Part shown: one piece after another, positions 1 to 8,175 of the stretch
Layout: each line of letters opens with the position of its first letter
Position numbering within the stretch: the stretch's first letter is position 1
Origin: Desulfovibrio psychrotolerans
GTDB lineage: Bacteria > Desulfobacterota > Desulfovibrionia > Desulfovibrionales > Desulfovibrionaceae
Assembly (NCBI RefSeq): GCF_013340305.1
Contig: NZ_BLVP01000001.1
Coordinates: forward strand, 186,001 to 250,000
DNA: 64,000 nt
Direction of reading: 5' to 3'
Translations under genes and position numbers: made by a program
The notes under the pieces: model-generated
The model's database searches: none
What the model saw: the letters and a program-made list of their open reading frames with translations, nothing else
What the model was told of the DNA's origin: nothing

Positions 1-51
1 CGCTCCGGGCTCCGGAAACAACTCATCTGGTACGTTTCCCCTGCCTGACCC

Positions 52-91
52 AAAAAAAGAGCCGCAGAACGAATTCTGCGGCTCTTTTTTT
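52..91. terminator. Bidirectional rho-independent terminator
   Basis: A perfect 18-bp inverted repeat (arms 52-69 and 74-91, loop CGAA) has a GC core flanked by seven As on one side and seven Ts on the other, so it can stop transcription from either strand. It lies just after the minus-strand transaldolase gene. Bases 1-51 show nothing I can assign. Confidence 0.9.
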
Positions 92-113
92 GGCGGGAAT
101 CAGAAGCAAAAAT

Positions 114-776
114 TTACGGGGTGCCGATGACCTTCTGCCAGTCTTTCAGGAACGCTTCCAGACCGGAATCCGTCAACGGGTGATGCGCAAAGGATTTAAG
201 CACCGCAAAAGGTACCGTCACCGCATGCGCCCCCATTATAGCAGCATCCAGCACATGACGCGGATGCCGCACGCTGGCTACTAGCACCTTGGTGGCATAG
301 CCGTAATTGGCGTATATGGTGAGAATTTGCTGAACAAGGTGCATGCCGTCCTGCGCAAGCCCGTCCAGCCTGCCCACGAACGGAGACACATAGGTTGCTC
401 CTGCCTTGGCGGCGAGCAAGGCCTGCAACGGCGAAAAAACGAGGGTTACGTTGGTCTCTATCCCCAGTGCGGTCAAAGCGCTTACAGCCTTTATCCCTTC
501 GGGAATCATGGGGATTTTTACCACCACATTAGAGCCGAACCGGACAAGGTCGCGGGCTTCTGCAATCATCTCTTCGGCGGTCAGCCCCACCACTTCAAGG
601 CTCACGGGTCCGTCCACCTCGCGGCACACGTCCGCGGCAATGTCTCTCCAATCCCCCTTCTCCTTAGAAATTTCTTTGGAAAAAAGGGTCGGGTTGGTGG
701 TCACCCCGTCTATGAGGCCGAAGGCTTTGGCTTCCCGTATTTCAGGCAGATTGGCGGTATCGATAAAGAACAGCAT
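114..776 (-). CDS. Transaldolase of the small TalC/FSA family
   Basis: 220 aa, the usual length of the small transaldolase/fructose-6-phosphate aldolase family. It forms a Schiff-base lysine in a TIM barrel and transfers dihydroxyacetone units in the non-oxidative pentose phosphate pathway. Visible motifs are GVTTNPT near residue 25, the Schiff-base lysine K87 in VVKIPM, and SPFVGRLD near 131. Two residues separating aldolases from transaldolases read as Glu61 and Phe133 (E. coli FsaA has Gln and Tyr there), which favours transaldolase activity. The start is the ATG preceded by GAGGTGAGC; seven upstream in-frame residues are ignored. It is last in a minus-strand series after dapL, folK and a small membrane protein, and is followed by a strong terminator. 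Confidence 0.9.
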   Translation of the reverse strand: MLFFIDTANLPEIREAKAFGLIDGVTTNPTLFSKEISKEKGDWRDIAADVCREVDGPVSLEVVGLTAEEMIAEARDLVRFGSNVVVKIPMIPEGIKAVSALTALGIETNVTLVFSPLQALLAAKAGATYVSPFVGRLDGLAQDGMHLVQQILTIYANYGYATKVLVASVRHPRHVLDAAIMGAHAVTVPFAVLKSFAHHPLTDSGLEAFLKDWQKVIGTP

Positions 777-1040
777 GCTCACCTCGTCTCTTGCCACGGT
801 TGCGGACCGGGCGATTCAGGAAACAGCCAGACTTTTCAACCTGACTTTTCAACAGGATTCTTCAGCTGCCGCACTCCCCTGCATATTCGCATGCTTTACG
901 GAATACAGCGCAGGCACCGACAAGGGCACAGGCGCGGCACTGGGCTATGCCGACACAACCATTACGTTTATTCCCAAACTATACACATCCGCATCGCGTG
1001 CGGCAATGTCCTGCCTGACTCTTTTGCAGACATTCCCCCG

Positions 1041-1100
1041 AAAGCGACCAGATACGAGTGGGCACGACCGGACACGACCATGCACGACAGGATACGACAG
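1041..1100. repeat. Six-copy 10-bp tandem repeat upstream of the transaldolase gene
   Basis: Six decamers follow each other without gaps, each with a CGA core at the same offset (1045, 1055, 1065, 1075, 1085, 1095); the last four share ACGAC. A perfect 12-bp palindrome (CCGCATATGCGG, 1102-1113) follows directly. The block sits in the 343-base gap 777-1119 between the small membrane protein gene and the transaldolase gene; I see no gene elsewhere in that gap. The period equals about one turn of DNA. Function unknown. Confidence 0.75.
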
Positions 1101-1119
1101 GCCGCATATGCGGGAAAGA

Positions 1120-1416
1120 TCAGGCTTCCTCTTTGCTCTCTGCAGGAATTTCGCGCCCGTTCTTCTCCAACTGCGTGAGGTACTTGTCGCGGCATTCATA
1201 GCTGCAGAAGCGGTGAATCTGCTCGCCGTCGCGGATGCGGATTTCCTGATCCAGCGAGACATACGCGCCACACACCGGGTCCTTTACCATGTCGCCGGTG
1301 GCGACCTGTTTCTCCATCTTCTTTTCTTTCTTTTCGGCCTTCTTTCTGCTGTCGTTGGTGATAAGCTTGAAGAGCGCCCAGCCACAGATGGCGAAAATAA
1401 GCAATTTTATGAGCAT
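1120..1416 (-). CDS. Small membrane-anchored YHS/TRASH-like protein
   Basis: 98 aa. Residues 3-20 form one hydrophobic helix, followed by a strongly basic stretch and then a short cysteine domain with DPVCG (C49) and RFCSYEC (C71, C75). That spacing resembles YHS/TRASH-type metal-binding folds, which are linked to metal sensing or metalloenzymes. The orientation looks like one N-terminal anchor with a soluble cytoplasmic domain. It lies between folK and the transaldolase gene on the same strand, 21 bases from folK. Exact function is not recognisable. Confidence 0.75.
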   Translation of the reverse strand: MLIKLLIFAICGWALFKLITNDSRKKAEKKEKKMEKQVATGDMVKDPVCGAYVSLDQEIRIRDGEQIHRFCSYECRDKYLTQLEKNGREIPAESKEEA

Positions 1417-1437
1417 TGGCGGGTCCTGCGGTTAACG

Positions 1438-1911
1438 TTATTGCCAGATTCTATCTTCCTCGACCCTGTATGTCAGGGCGTTCAAGGCTTGTACCAGAGT
1501 TTTTCCGCCGGGAAAAGTCAGTTCCGGCGCAACATCAAGCAAAGGCACAAGAACAAAGGCCCGCTGCTGCATCCGGGGATGCGGCAGCGTGAGAAGGGAG
1601 GTCTGCATTGCGCAGGTTCCGAAAAGCAGCAGGTCGATGTCGATGATGCGGGGGCCGAAACGGTCTTCAGGGGCGTTGCCATTACGGCAACGCCCCATGG
1701 AAGACTCGATGTTCAGCAAAGAGGTAAGCAGTCCTTCCGGGGAGATATCGGCATGGCAGGCGATGCGGAGTACCTGATTGGCAAACCATTCCTGCTCGCG
1801 CTTTTCCTGCGGTTCCGTAAGAAACACACGGGATTGCGCTTCAACCGTCACCCCTTTCAGCTCCGTAATGGCATGGATTGCACCGGCCAGATTGGCCCGC
1901 GTGTTCCCCAT
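1438..1911 (-). CDS. folK: 2-amino-4-hydroxy-6-hydroxymethyldihydropteridine pyrophosphokinase
   Basis: FolK transfers pyrophosphate from ATP to the pterin in folate synthesis. Diagnostic motifs are present: GPRIIDIDLLL near residue 86 and LPHPRM near 107. The first in-frame ATG (1911) falls inside the conserved N-terminal LGSN-M-G motif. The same frame continues upstream as VTAFVCLGSN to an in-frame TGA at 1969-1971, with no ATG, GTG or TTG in that extension. The extension overlaps the 3' end of dapL, whose TAA is at 1938-1940. The true start is therefore uncertain: a rare codon such as ATC (1957-1959, just after GAGGAGG), or a frameshift from dapL. The listed start is the conservative one and probably drops the first beta-strand. 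Confidence 0.85.
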   Translation of the reverse strand: MGNTRANLAGAIHAITELKGVTVEAQSRVFLTEPQEKREQEWFANQVLRIACHADISPEGLLTSLLNIESSMGRCRNGNAPEDRFGPRIIDIDLLLFGTCAMQTSLLTLPHPRMQQRAFVLVPLLDVAPELTFPGGKTLVQALNALTYRVEEDRIWQ

Positions 1912-1937
1912 GTTGGAACCGAGGCAGACAAAGGCCG

Positions 1938-3104
1938 TTACAGATTGGCGATGCGTGATACGGCCTCCTCAAGGCGGGCGTCATTCACGGTAAGGGAAAT
2001 GCGGAAATACCCTTCGCCCGGTGCGCCAAAGCCGTTGCCGGGGGTCACCACCACGCCGGTTTCCTGCAGCACCTTGGTGACAAAAGCGGAAGAGGTGTAC
2101 CCTTCCGGCACATGCGCCCAGATGTAGAAGGTGGATTCCGGCACATTGCACCGGATGCCCGCCTTCTTCAGCGCGGCTATCACGGTATCGCGGCGCTGCT
2201 TGTAAATGGCACGCAGTTCGGCGGCAAAGGGTTCGCCTTCACGCAGGGCGGCTATACCTGCCTCCTGCACCGCCTGAAAGACGCCGGAGTCCACGTTTTC
2301 CTTGATCTTGCCAAGCCCGTGCACCAGATCGGGATTGCCCACGGCCATGCCGATACGCCAGCCGGTCATGTTATAGGTCTTGGACAGGGAATGAAACTCG
2401 ATGGCAACATCCTTGCCGCCCGGCACGGACATGATGGAAAGCGGACGGTTGTTTTCGTTGTAGTAGATTTCCGTGTAGGCGGTATCGTGCACAACGATAA
2501 CATTATACTGCTTGGCCAGCTTGATGAGCTTGACGTAGAAAGCCTCATCCGCCATGGCTGCCGTGGGGTTGTTGGGATAGTTGACGAAAATGGCCTTGGC
2601 CTTGACCCAGGTTGCCTCGTCTATGGCGTCCAGGTCGGGCAGGAAGCTGTTGCCTTCTGTCAGGGGCACAAACTTGACAACGCCGCCCGCAAATTCCGTG
2701 GCAATGTTGTACACGGGATAGTTCGGCGTGCACACCAGTACCAGATCGCCGGGATTTACGAACGCCAACGGGAAGTGGGCAATGCCTTCCTTGGAGCCGA
2801 TAAGGCTCACCACCTCGGTCTTGGGGTCCAGCGATGCGCCAAAACGCATTTTGTACCAGTCGGCCACGGCTTCGCGGTAGGCGGGCATGCCAGCGTATGA
2901 GGGATAGGCGTGGTTGGCCGGTTTTTCCAGTGCCTTCTTCATGGCTTCGATGATGAAGTCGGGAGTGGGCATGTCCGGGTCGCCGATGCCAAGACTGATG
3001 ATATCCACGCCGCGGGCCGCCACCTGCGCCTTGATACGGTCAATTTCCGCAAAGAGGTAGGGGGGCAGTTTCTCCAGACGGTCAGCGAGCTTAAACTGTG
3101 CCAT
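1938..3104 (-). CDS. dapL: LL-diaminopimelate aminotransferase
   Basis: 388 aa class I/II PLP aminotransferase. The PLP lysine lies in HSLSKTYNMTGWR and the substrate-binding arginine region near the C-terminus (YFRISLT) is intact. The N-terminus with ADRLEKLPPYLFAEID is typical of the DapL branch that makes LL-diaminopimelate from tetrahydrodipicolinate in one step, a route used by Desulfovibrio instead of the succinylase path. It supplies peptidoglycan and, through lysA (12640), lysine. The start is the ATG at 3104 with AAGGAG upstream; the longer in-frame extension has no family character. The stop overlaps the upstream extension of folK. Confidence 0.93.
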   Translation of the reverse strand: MAQFKLADRLEKLPPYLFAEIDRIKAQVAARGVDIISLGIGDPDMPTPDFIIEAMKKALEKPANHAYPSYAGMPAYREAVADWYKMRFGASLDPKTEVVSLIGSKEGIAHFPLAFVNPGDLVLVCTPNYPVYNIATEFAGGVVKFVPLTEGNSFLPDLDAIDEATWVKAKAIFVNYPNNPTAAMADEAFYVKLIKLAKQYNVIVVHDTAYTEIYYNENNRPLSIMSVPGGKDVAIEFHSLSKTYNMTGWRIGMAVGNPDLVHGLGKIKENVDSGVFQAVQEAGIAALREGEPFAAELRAIYKQRRDTVIAALKKAGIRCNVPESTFYIWAHVPEGYTSSAFVTKVLQETGVVVTPGNGFGAPGEGYFRISLTVNDARLEEAVSRIANL

Positions 3105-3417
3105 AACGGTGCAGTCTCCTTGAAATTTCAATCCCTTTTGCCGGTAAAAAAAGAAGGGCTCTGCCATAAGCCCTGTTCCGTCACTGTGTGTCAGTTCCGA
3201 CAGTGCAGTCCTGTGCCATATGCCATCGGCAGGCGCAAAAAACAAGAATTTCTTTCACCACTACCCTGTCCTGCGTTCGGTGCTGCCCCTTGTGCAGCCG
3301 CCCTGCTGCGTGTACCCTGCTACCTGTATTTCTCGCGAAAAACCCGGCAACATGGTATTCAGAGCCACGCCAATACCGGCACAAGGCAGCAAACGGACCG
3401 ACAATAGCCGCAGCAGC
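3105..3417. other. Divergent intergenic region dapL / xerD
   Basis: 313 bases between two divergently transcribed genes. It must hold the promoters of both, but I see no convincing -35/-10 pair, repeat or terminator and no credible small gene. Confidence 0.5.
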
Positions 3418-4344
3418 ATGAAAGCTTTACTGACCGACACCCCGCCCGTTGTGCAGCCATCTCACCCCCTTGTGGACAACTATCTCCAGCACCTGCTGGT
3501 TACGCGGGGGCTTGCAGAAAATACCATAGCCTCTTACTCAACTGATCTTCAGGGCTTTCTGCTCTTTCTGGAGGAGAAGCGATGCCCGCTGGAGTCGGTA
3601 AACGACCAATCCCTCTTCCTGTACATAATGCACCTGCGCAGACGCGGTCTGAACAGCCGCTCCCTTGCCCGGCACCTTTCCGCCCTGCGCGGCTTTTTTG
3701 CCCATTGCATGGAAGAAGGCGACCTTGGGGAAAACCCTGTTCAGTATCTGGAAAGCCCCAAACTGCCCAAGACCCTTCCGGACGTGCTTTCGCAGGACGA
3801 AATGGCGGCTATTCTGGCACAGCCGGACCTGCGCACCAAACTGGGCTTTCGCGACCGGACCATGCTGGAGCTGCTCTATGCCGCAGGGATGCGGGTTTCT
3901 GAACTCATTGCCATGACCCCGGTGGATTTTGACAGCCAGACGGGCCTGATACGCATTTTCGGCAAGGGGGCCAAGGAGCGCATCGTTCCGGTGCATTCGT
4001 CTGCCGCCGGTTTTGTGGAAGCCTATCTGCGTGACTGGCGCCCGGCGTTTTCTCCGGTGCAGAACAATGTGTTCCTGAACCGCTCCGGCAAGGGGCTCAC
4101 CCGGCAGGCGGTATGGAAAGCCATCCAGCGCTATGTTTTGCAGGCGAACATCCGCAAGAACGTTTCTCCCCACTCCTTCCGCCATTCCTTTGCCACGCAT
4201 CTGCTGGACGGCGGCGCAGACCTGCGCACAGTGCAATTGCTGCTCGGGCACGCCGATATTGCAGCGACGGAAATATACACCCATGTGCAGGCTGAACGCC
4301 TGCGTCAGATACATCAACAGTACCATCCCCGATCAAGGATGTAG
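3418..4344 (+). CDS. xerD: Tyrosine recombinase XerD-like
   Basis: 308 aa, the standard XerC/XerD length. An N-terminal SAM-like DNA-binding domain (about 15-105) precedes the catalytic domain with the full active-site set: R159 (GMRVSEL), K183, H252 and R255 (PHSFRHSFATHLL), H278 (LLGHADI) and Y287 (TEIYTHV). It resolves chromosome dimers at dif with a partner Xer protein. Its chromosomal housekeeping neighbours argue against a phage integrase. The start is the ATG at 3418; an in-frame extension upstream lacks family sequence. Only four bases separate it from the next gene, so the two are probably cotranscribed. Confidence 0.9.
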   Translation: MKALLTDTPPVVQPSHPLVDNYLQHLLVTRGLAENTIASYSTDLQGFLLFLEEKRCPLESVNDQSLFLYIMHLRRRGLNSRSLARHLSALRGFFAHCMEEGDLGENPVQYLESPKLPKTLPDVLSQDEMAAILAQPDLRTKLGFRDRTMLELLYAAGMRVSELIAMTPVDFDSQTGLIRIFGKGAKERIVPVHSSAAGFVEAYLRDWRPAFSPVQNNVFLNRSGKGLTRQAVWKAIQRYVLQANIRKNVSPHSFRHSFATHLLDGGADLRTVQLLLGHADIAATEIYTHVQAERLRQIHQQYHPRSRM

Positions 4345-4347
4345 CTC

Positions 4348-7113
4348 GTGACCCACTCCAGGCAGATCATTCAGGCCCCCACGCTCATAACCGCCCACGC
4401 CAATGCGGATTTTGACGCCCTTGCCGCCATGGTCGCCGCAAGCAAACTCTATCCGGAAGCAGTGCTTGTGTTTCCCGGAAGCCAGGAACGCAACCTGCGG
4501 AATTTTTTCATTGAAAGCGCGACCTACCTTTTCAATTTCAAGCAGGCTAAAGATATTGATTTTTCCTCCGTCCGCACCCTGGTGGTGGTGGACACGCGCC
4601 AGCGTTCTCGCATTCCGCATGTGGAGGCTGCGCTGTCCAATCCGGGACTCCGTATCCATCTGTACGACCACCACCCGGATTCGGATGACGACCTGCCATC
4701 AGACCTGTGCGAATACCGCCCGTGGGGTGCCACCACGAGCATCATCACCCGGCTTATCCGCGACCGGGGCATTACCGTTACGGAAGAGGAAGCCACCCTG
4801 CTCGGACTGGGGATATTTGAAGATACGGGTTCCTTCACCTTCGGCTCCACAACGGAACACGACTTTGATGCCGCCGCATGGCTGAAGACGCAGGGTATGG
4901 ACCTGAATGCCATTTCGGAACTGATCACCCGCGACCTTACGTCCGAACAGGTTTCCATTCTTAACTCCCTGCTGCAATCCGCCAGCACGCACGAAATAAA
5001 CGGCGTGCCTATTGTCATAGCAGAAGCCACCATAAGCCATTATGTAGGTGATTTTGCCCTGCTGGCGCACAAAATGCTGGACATGGAAAACCTGAAGGTT
5101 CTTTTCAACCTCGGCCGCATGGCAGACCGCGTGCATGTAGTGGCACGCAGCCGCCTGCCGGAGGTTGATGTGGGCCAGATATGCAGCTCCCTGGGGGGAG
5201 GCGGGCACGCCTTTGCCGCTTCCGCATCAATTAAAGACAGAACCCTTTCTCAAGTAAAGGATGAACTGTTCGCCCTGCTCTTCTCGTCGGTCAATCCCCA
5301 GAAGCTGGTCCGCAACCATATGTCATCTCCGGCCGTTTTTCTGGACGATGCCGCCACCATTGCCCGGGCGGAAGAAGTGATGAACAGGTACGGCCTGAAG
5401 GCACTGCCTCTTGTAAAAGCCGAGCATCCGGAGCAGGTGGCAGGGTATCTGGAGTATCAGACCGCAACCCGTGCCATGGCACATGGCCTCGGCGACATGC
5501 CCGTCAGCATCTACATGCAGCGCAACGTGCAGACCGTGGGCCCCGATGAAAGTCTCTTCCCGGTCATGGAGATTGTGGTCAGCAACAGGCAGCGGCTTGT
5601 TCCCGTGGTGGAACACGGCAGCATTATAGGCGTTATCACCCGCACAGACATCATCAACACCATTGTGGAAGAACCTGCGCGCATTCCCGAGGCCCTGCTC
5701 CCGGAAAAACGCCGCGAGCGCAACATCACCTCGCTGTTGCGGGAACGCCTGCCCCAGCGCCATGTAAATCTGCTGGAACAGGCGGGTGCCCTGGGTGACA
5801 CACTGGGGGTTCCGGTTTACGCCGTTGGCGGATTTGTCCGTGATCTGCTGCTGGGCCGCACCAATCTGGATCTGGATATTGTGGTTGAAAGCGACGGCAT
5901 AGCCTTTGCCCGTGAACTTGCCAGAGCCCTTAAAGGACGCGTAAGGGCGCACACCAAGTTCAAAACGGCAGTAGTTATTTTTTCCAATGAATCCGGAGAA
6001 GAAGAGCGCATAGACGTGGCGACGGCACGGCTGGAATACTACGAGTACCCTGCCGCCCTGCCCACGGTGGAGCTATCGTCCATCAAGATGGACCTTTTCC
6101 GCCGTGACTTCACCATAAACGCGCAGGCCGTACAGTTAAACAAGGGGCACTTCGGCAGGCTCATCGACTTTTTCGGGGCGCAGCGAGACATGAAGGACAA
6201 GGTTCTGCGGGTGCTGCACTCCCTGAGCTTTGTGGAAGACCCCACCCGGATACTGCGCGCTATACGGTTTGAAAAACGATTCGACTTCCAGATTGGCCAG
6301 CAAACAACCCGGCTCATTAAAAACGCCCTGCAACTGGAGCTGATTGAAAAACTCTCCGGCCGCAGGATTTTTCATGAACTCGAAGCCGTTCTCAAGGAAA
6401 CCAATCCGCTGAACTGCCTGCATCGCATGGATGAGCTGGATGTGCTGCGCCGCATAAGCCCGCACCTGCGCATCACCCCCACCAAGAATCAGGTGCTGGA
6501 AGAACTGGAAAACGTCATCAAATGGTATCGCCTGCTCTACCTTGACGATTCCCCGGAACCATGGATGCTCTACCTCCTCGGGCTGCTGATGGGCTGCGCA
6601 TACCCGGAGGTGAAGGAGGTTGCCCGCAGGCTTTCCCTGTCGCGCCGTCAGGAGGAAGATTTGCAGGATGTGCGCGAACTCTCGCACAAATGCCTTGGAC
6701 TGCTGCAGCAGTGGGTGGCGGGAGAAAGGACCATGAGCGGGTTGTACTGCATTCTTTCTCCCATGCGCACGGAAGGGCTGCTCTATCTTATGGCACGCAC
6801 CAAAACAGACGACATCCGGAGACACATTTCCTACTATCTCACGCACCTGCGCAAAATATCTCTGGATATAGGCGGAGACGACCTGCGCAACATGGGAGCG
6901 GACCCCAGCCCTGTCTATGCCAGAGTGCTGTCCCGCGTGCTGGGGGCCAAACTGGACGGTAACGTGCCCACCCGCAAGGAACAGCTGGAGTTTGCGTTTT
7001 CCATTCTTGCAGAAGAAACCGCCAAGGCGCACGACCAGCACAGGCATCGCGGACGGGCATGCAGCCCCCGCACCCTGCCTCCGGCTAAGGCTGGTAATAA
7101 TGACTCGTCATGA
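4348..7113 (+). CDS. DHH phosphoesterase / CBS pair / tRNA nucleotidyltransferase fusion
   Basis: 921 aa with three modules. A DHH phosphoesterase domain comes first (HANADFDAL near 16, VVVDT near 79, YDHHPD near 107) with its DHHA1 tail (GGGGHAFAAS). Two CBS repeats follow at about 315-445, which often bind adenine nucleotides. A class II tRNA nucleotidyltransferase/poly(A) polymerase domain ends the protein (VGGFVRDLLLG, DLDIVVE, RRDFTINAQA). Such fusions are known as A-adding or CCA-adding tRNA enzymes in several bacterial groups. The start is a GTG at 4348, four bases after xerD. A separate CC-adding partner would be expected elsewhere if this is an A-adding enzyme. Confidence 0.88.
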   Translation: MTHSRQIIQAPTLITAHANADFDALAAMVAASKLYPEAVLVFPGSQERNLRNFFIESATYLFNFKQAKDIDFSSVRTLVVVDTRQRSRIPHVEAALSNPGLRIHLYDHHPDSDDDLPSDLCEYRPWGATTSIITRLIRDRGITVTEEEATLLGLGIFEDTGSFTFGSTTEHDFDAAAWLKTQGMDLNAISELITRDLTSEQVSILNSLLQSASTHEINGVPIVIAEATISHYVGDFALLAHKMLDMENLKVLFNLGRMADRVHVVARSRLPEVDVGQICSSLGGGGHAFAASASIKDRTLSQVKDELFALLFSSVNPQKLVRNHMSSPAVFLDDAATIARAEEVMNRYGLKALPLVKAEHPEQVAGYLEYQTATRAMAHGLGDMPVSIYMQRNVQTVGPDESLFPVMEIVVSNRQRLVPVVEHGSIIGVITRTDIINTIVEEPARIPEALLPEKRRERNITSLLRERLPQRHVNLLEQAGALGDTLGVPVYAVGGFVRDLLLGRTNLDLDIVVESDGIAFARELARALKGRVRAHTKFKTAVVIFSNESGEEERIDVATARLEYYEYPAALPTVELSSIKMDLFRRDFTINAQAVQLNKGHFGRLIDFFGAQRDMKDKVLRVLHSLSFVEDPTRILRAIRFEKRFDFQIGQQTTRLIKNALQLELIEKLSGRRIFHELEAVLKETNPLNCLHRMDELDVLRRISPHLRITPTKNQVLEELENVIKWYRLLYLDDSPEPWMLYLLGLLMGCAYPEVKEVARRLSLSRRQEEDLQDVRELSHKCLGLLQQWVAGERTMSGLYCILSPMRTEGLLYLMARTKTDDIRRHISYYLTHLRKISLDIGGDDLRNMGADPSPVYARVLSRVLGAKLDGNVPTRKEQLEFAFSILAEETAKAHDQHRHRGRACSPRTLPPAKAGNNDSS

Positions 7114-7240
7114 CCAATTTCACAAGGCTTTTGGTACGGTTGGCGCAGCCTAAACACTTGCCCTGCGGCGACTTCCCGTGTAGACCCAACAAACCCCGCC
7201 ACATATGGAGCGGGCATAAAGTTCAAGCAAAGGTTTACGT

Positions 7241-7723
7241 ATGGAAGTACTATGGGCACCATGGCGGCTGGATTATATTCTCGGCCCCAAGCCGGATTCG
7301 TGCGTGTTCTGCCTGCCCGAACACACACGTGAAGACGAGGAGCGCCTCATTCTGCATCGAGGCAGGCATGCCTTTGTTATCATGAATAAATTTCCCTACA
7401 ACAACGGGCATCTCATGGTCACCCCTTTCCGGCATGTCATGAACCTCGCCGACCTTGCGCAGGATGAAGCCCATGAATGTATGGACCTGCTGCAACGCTG
7501 CGTCACAATCCTCAAGCAACGCTTCAATCCCGGCGGTATCAATGTCGGCCTCAATCTGGGCGAGGCTGCCGGGGCTGGCATCCGCGAACATCTTCACTTT
7601 CATCTGGTTCCCCGGTGGAACGGCGACTCGTCCTTTATGGCCGTGATGAACGAAACGCGGGTAATACCGGAACATCTGCAAGCCACGTATTCGGCATTGA
7701 AACCATTGTTCGAAACTGTATAA
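7241..7723 (+). CDS. HIT-family nucleotide hydrolase/phosphorylase
   Basis: 160 aa. The histidine triad HLHFHLVPR is near residue 119, and NKFPYNNGHLMV near 50 is typical of the Ap4A hydrolase/phosphorylase-like branch of HIT proteins. A CVFC pair near residue 22 with a later histidine suggests the zinc site seen in many of them. The likely substrate is a dinucleoside polyphosphate or nucleoside phosphoramidate; the sequence does not fix which. It precedes lapAB with a short gap and may be cotranscribed. Confidence 0.88.
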   Translation: MEVLWAPWRLDYILGPKPDSCVFCLPEHTREDEERLILHRGRHAFVIMNKFPYNNGHLMVTPFRHVMNLADLAQDEAHECMDLLQRCVTILKQRFNPGGINVGLNLGEAAGAGIREHLHFHLVPRWNGDSSFMAVMNETRVIPEHLQATYSALKPLFETV

Positions 7724-7779
7724 TACGAACAGGCTGCGGTTGCGCGCTTTGTGCCGCAGACGTTATTGAGGAGGATTAT

Positions 7780-8166
7780 ATGCGTTTTCTCAAGGTGCTC
7801 GCACTGGTTATCGTGTTCTTTCTTACCATGGTGTTTTTCCAGCAGAACACGGGCGAACTTTCTCAGGCTGTGACCCTGAAGTTCGACCTTCTCTTTAAAG
7901 CCTGGTCCACCATTCCCCTTCCCATCTACTTCCTTATTCTGGGCGCGTTTACCCTTGGGGCGATCATCGCCGTCCTGTTTTTCCTGATTGAGCGGGTTCG
8001 TCTTGGCGCAGCCGTGCGTAAAGCCCGCAGGCAGGTTAAAAAGCTGGAAAAAGAAGTGAATGCGCTGCGCACCCGCCCCCTTGATACCATGGAAGCCCTT
8101 CCCGCTGCAGAAGCAGCCCCCGGCGCATTTTCCACTACAGCCGCTGACGCCGCAAAGGCCGAATAG
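7780..8166 (+). CDS. lapA: LapA-family inner-membrane protein
   Basis: 128 aa with two membrane helices (about 4-20 and 47-70) followed by a basic coiled-coil segment (LEKEVNAL) and an Ala-rich tail, the standard LapA (YciS) plan. In E. coli LapA works with LapB in controlling lipopolysaccharide synthesis through LpxC turnover. AGGAGG lies just before the ATG at 7780. The gene for a LapB-like TPR protein starts nine bases downstream. Confidence 0.85.
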   Translation: MRFLKVLALVIVFFLTMVFFQQNTGELSQAVTLKFDLLFKAWSTIPLPIYFLILGAFTLGAIIAVLFFLIERVRLGAAVRKARRQVKKLEKEVNALRTRPLDTMEALPAAEAAPGAFSTTAADAAKAE

Positions 8167-8175
8167 GCTTTTCCC

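Noticed and set aside
1041-1100. CRISPR array
   Set aside because: The repeats are 10 bp, contiguous and without spacers; no cas genes in the window.
3418-4344. Mobile-element integrase
   Set aside because: Length and motifs fit XerD, and the gene is cotranscribed with a tRNA nucleotidyltransferase gene.
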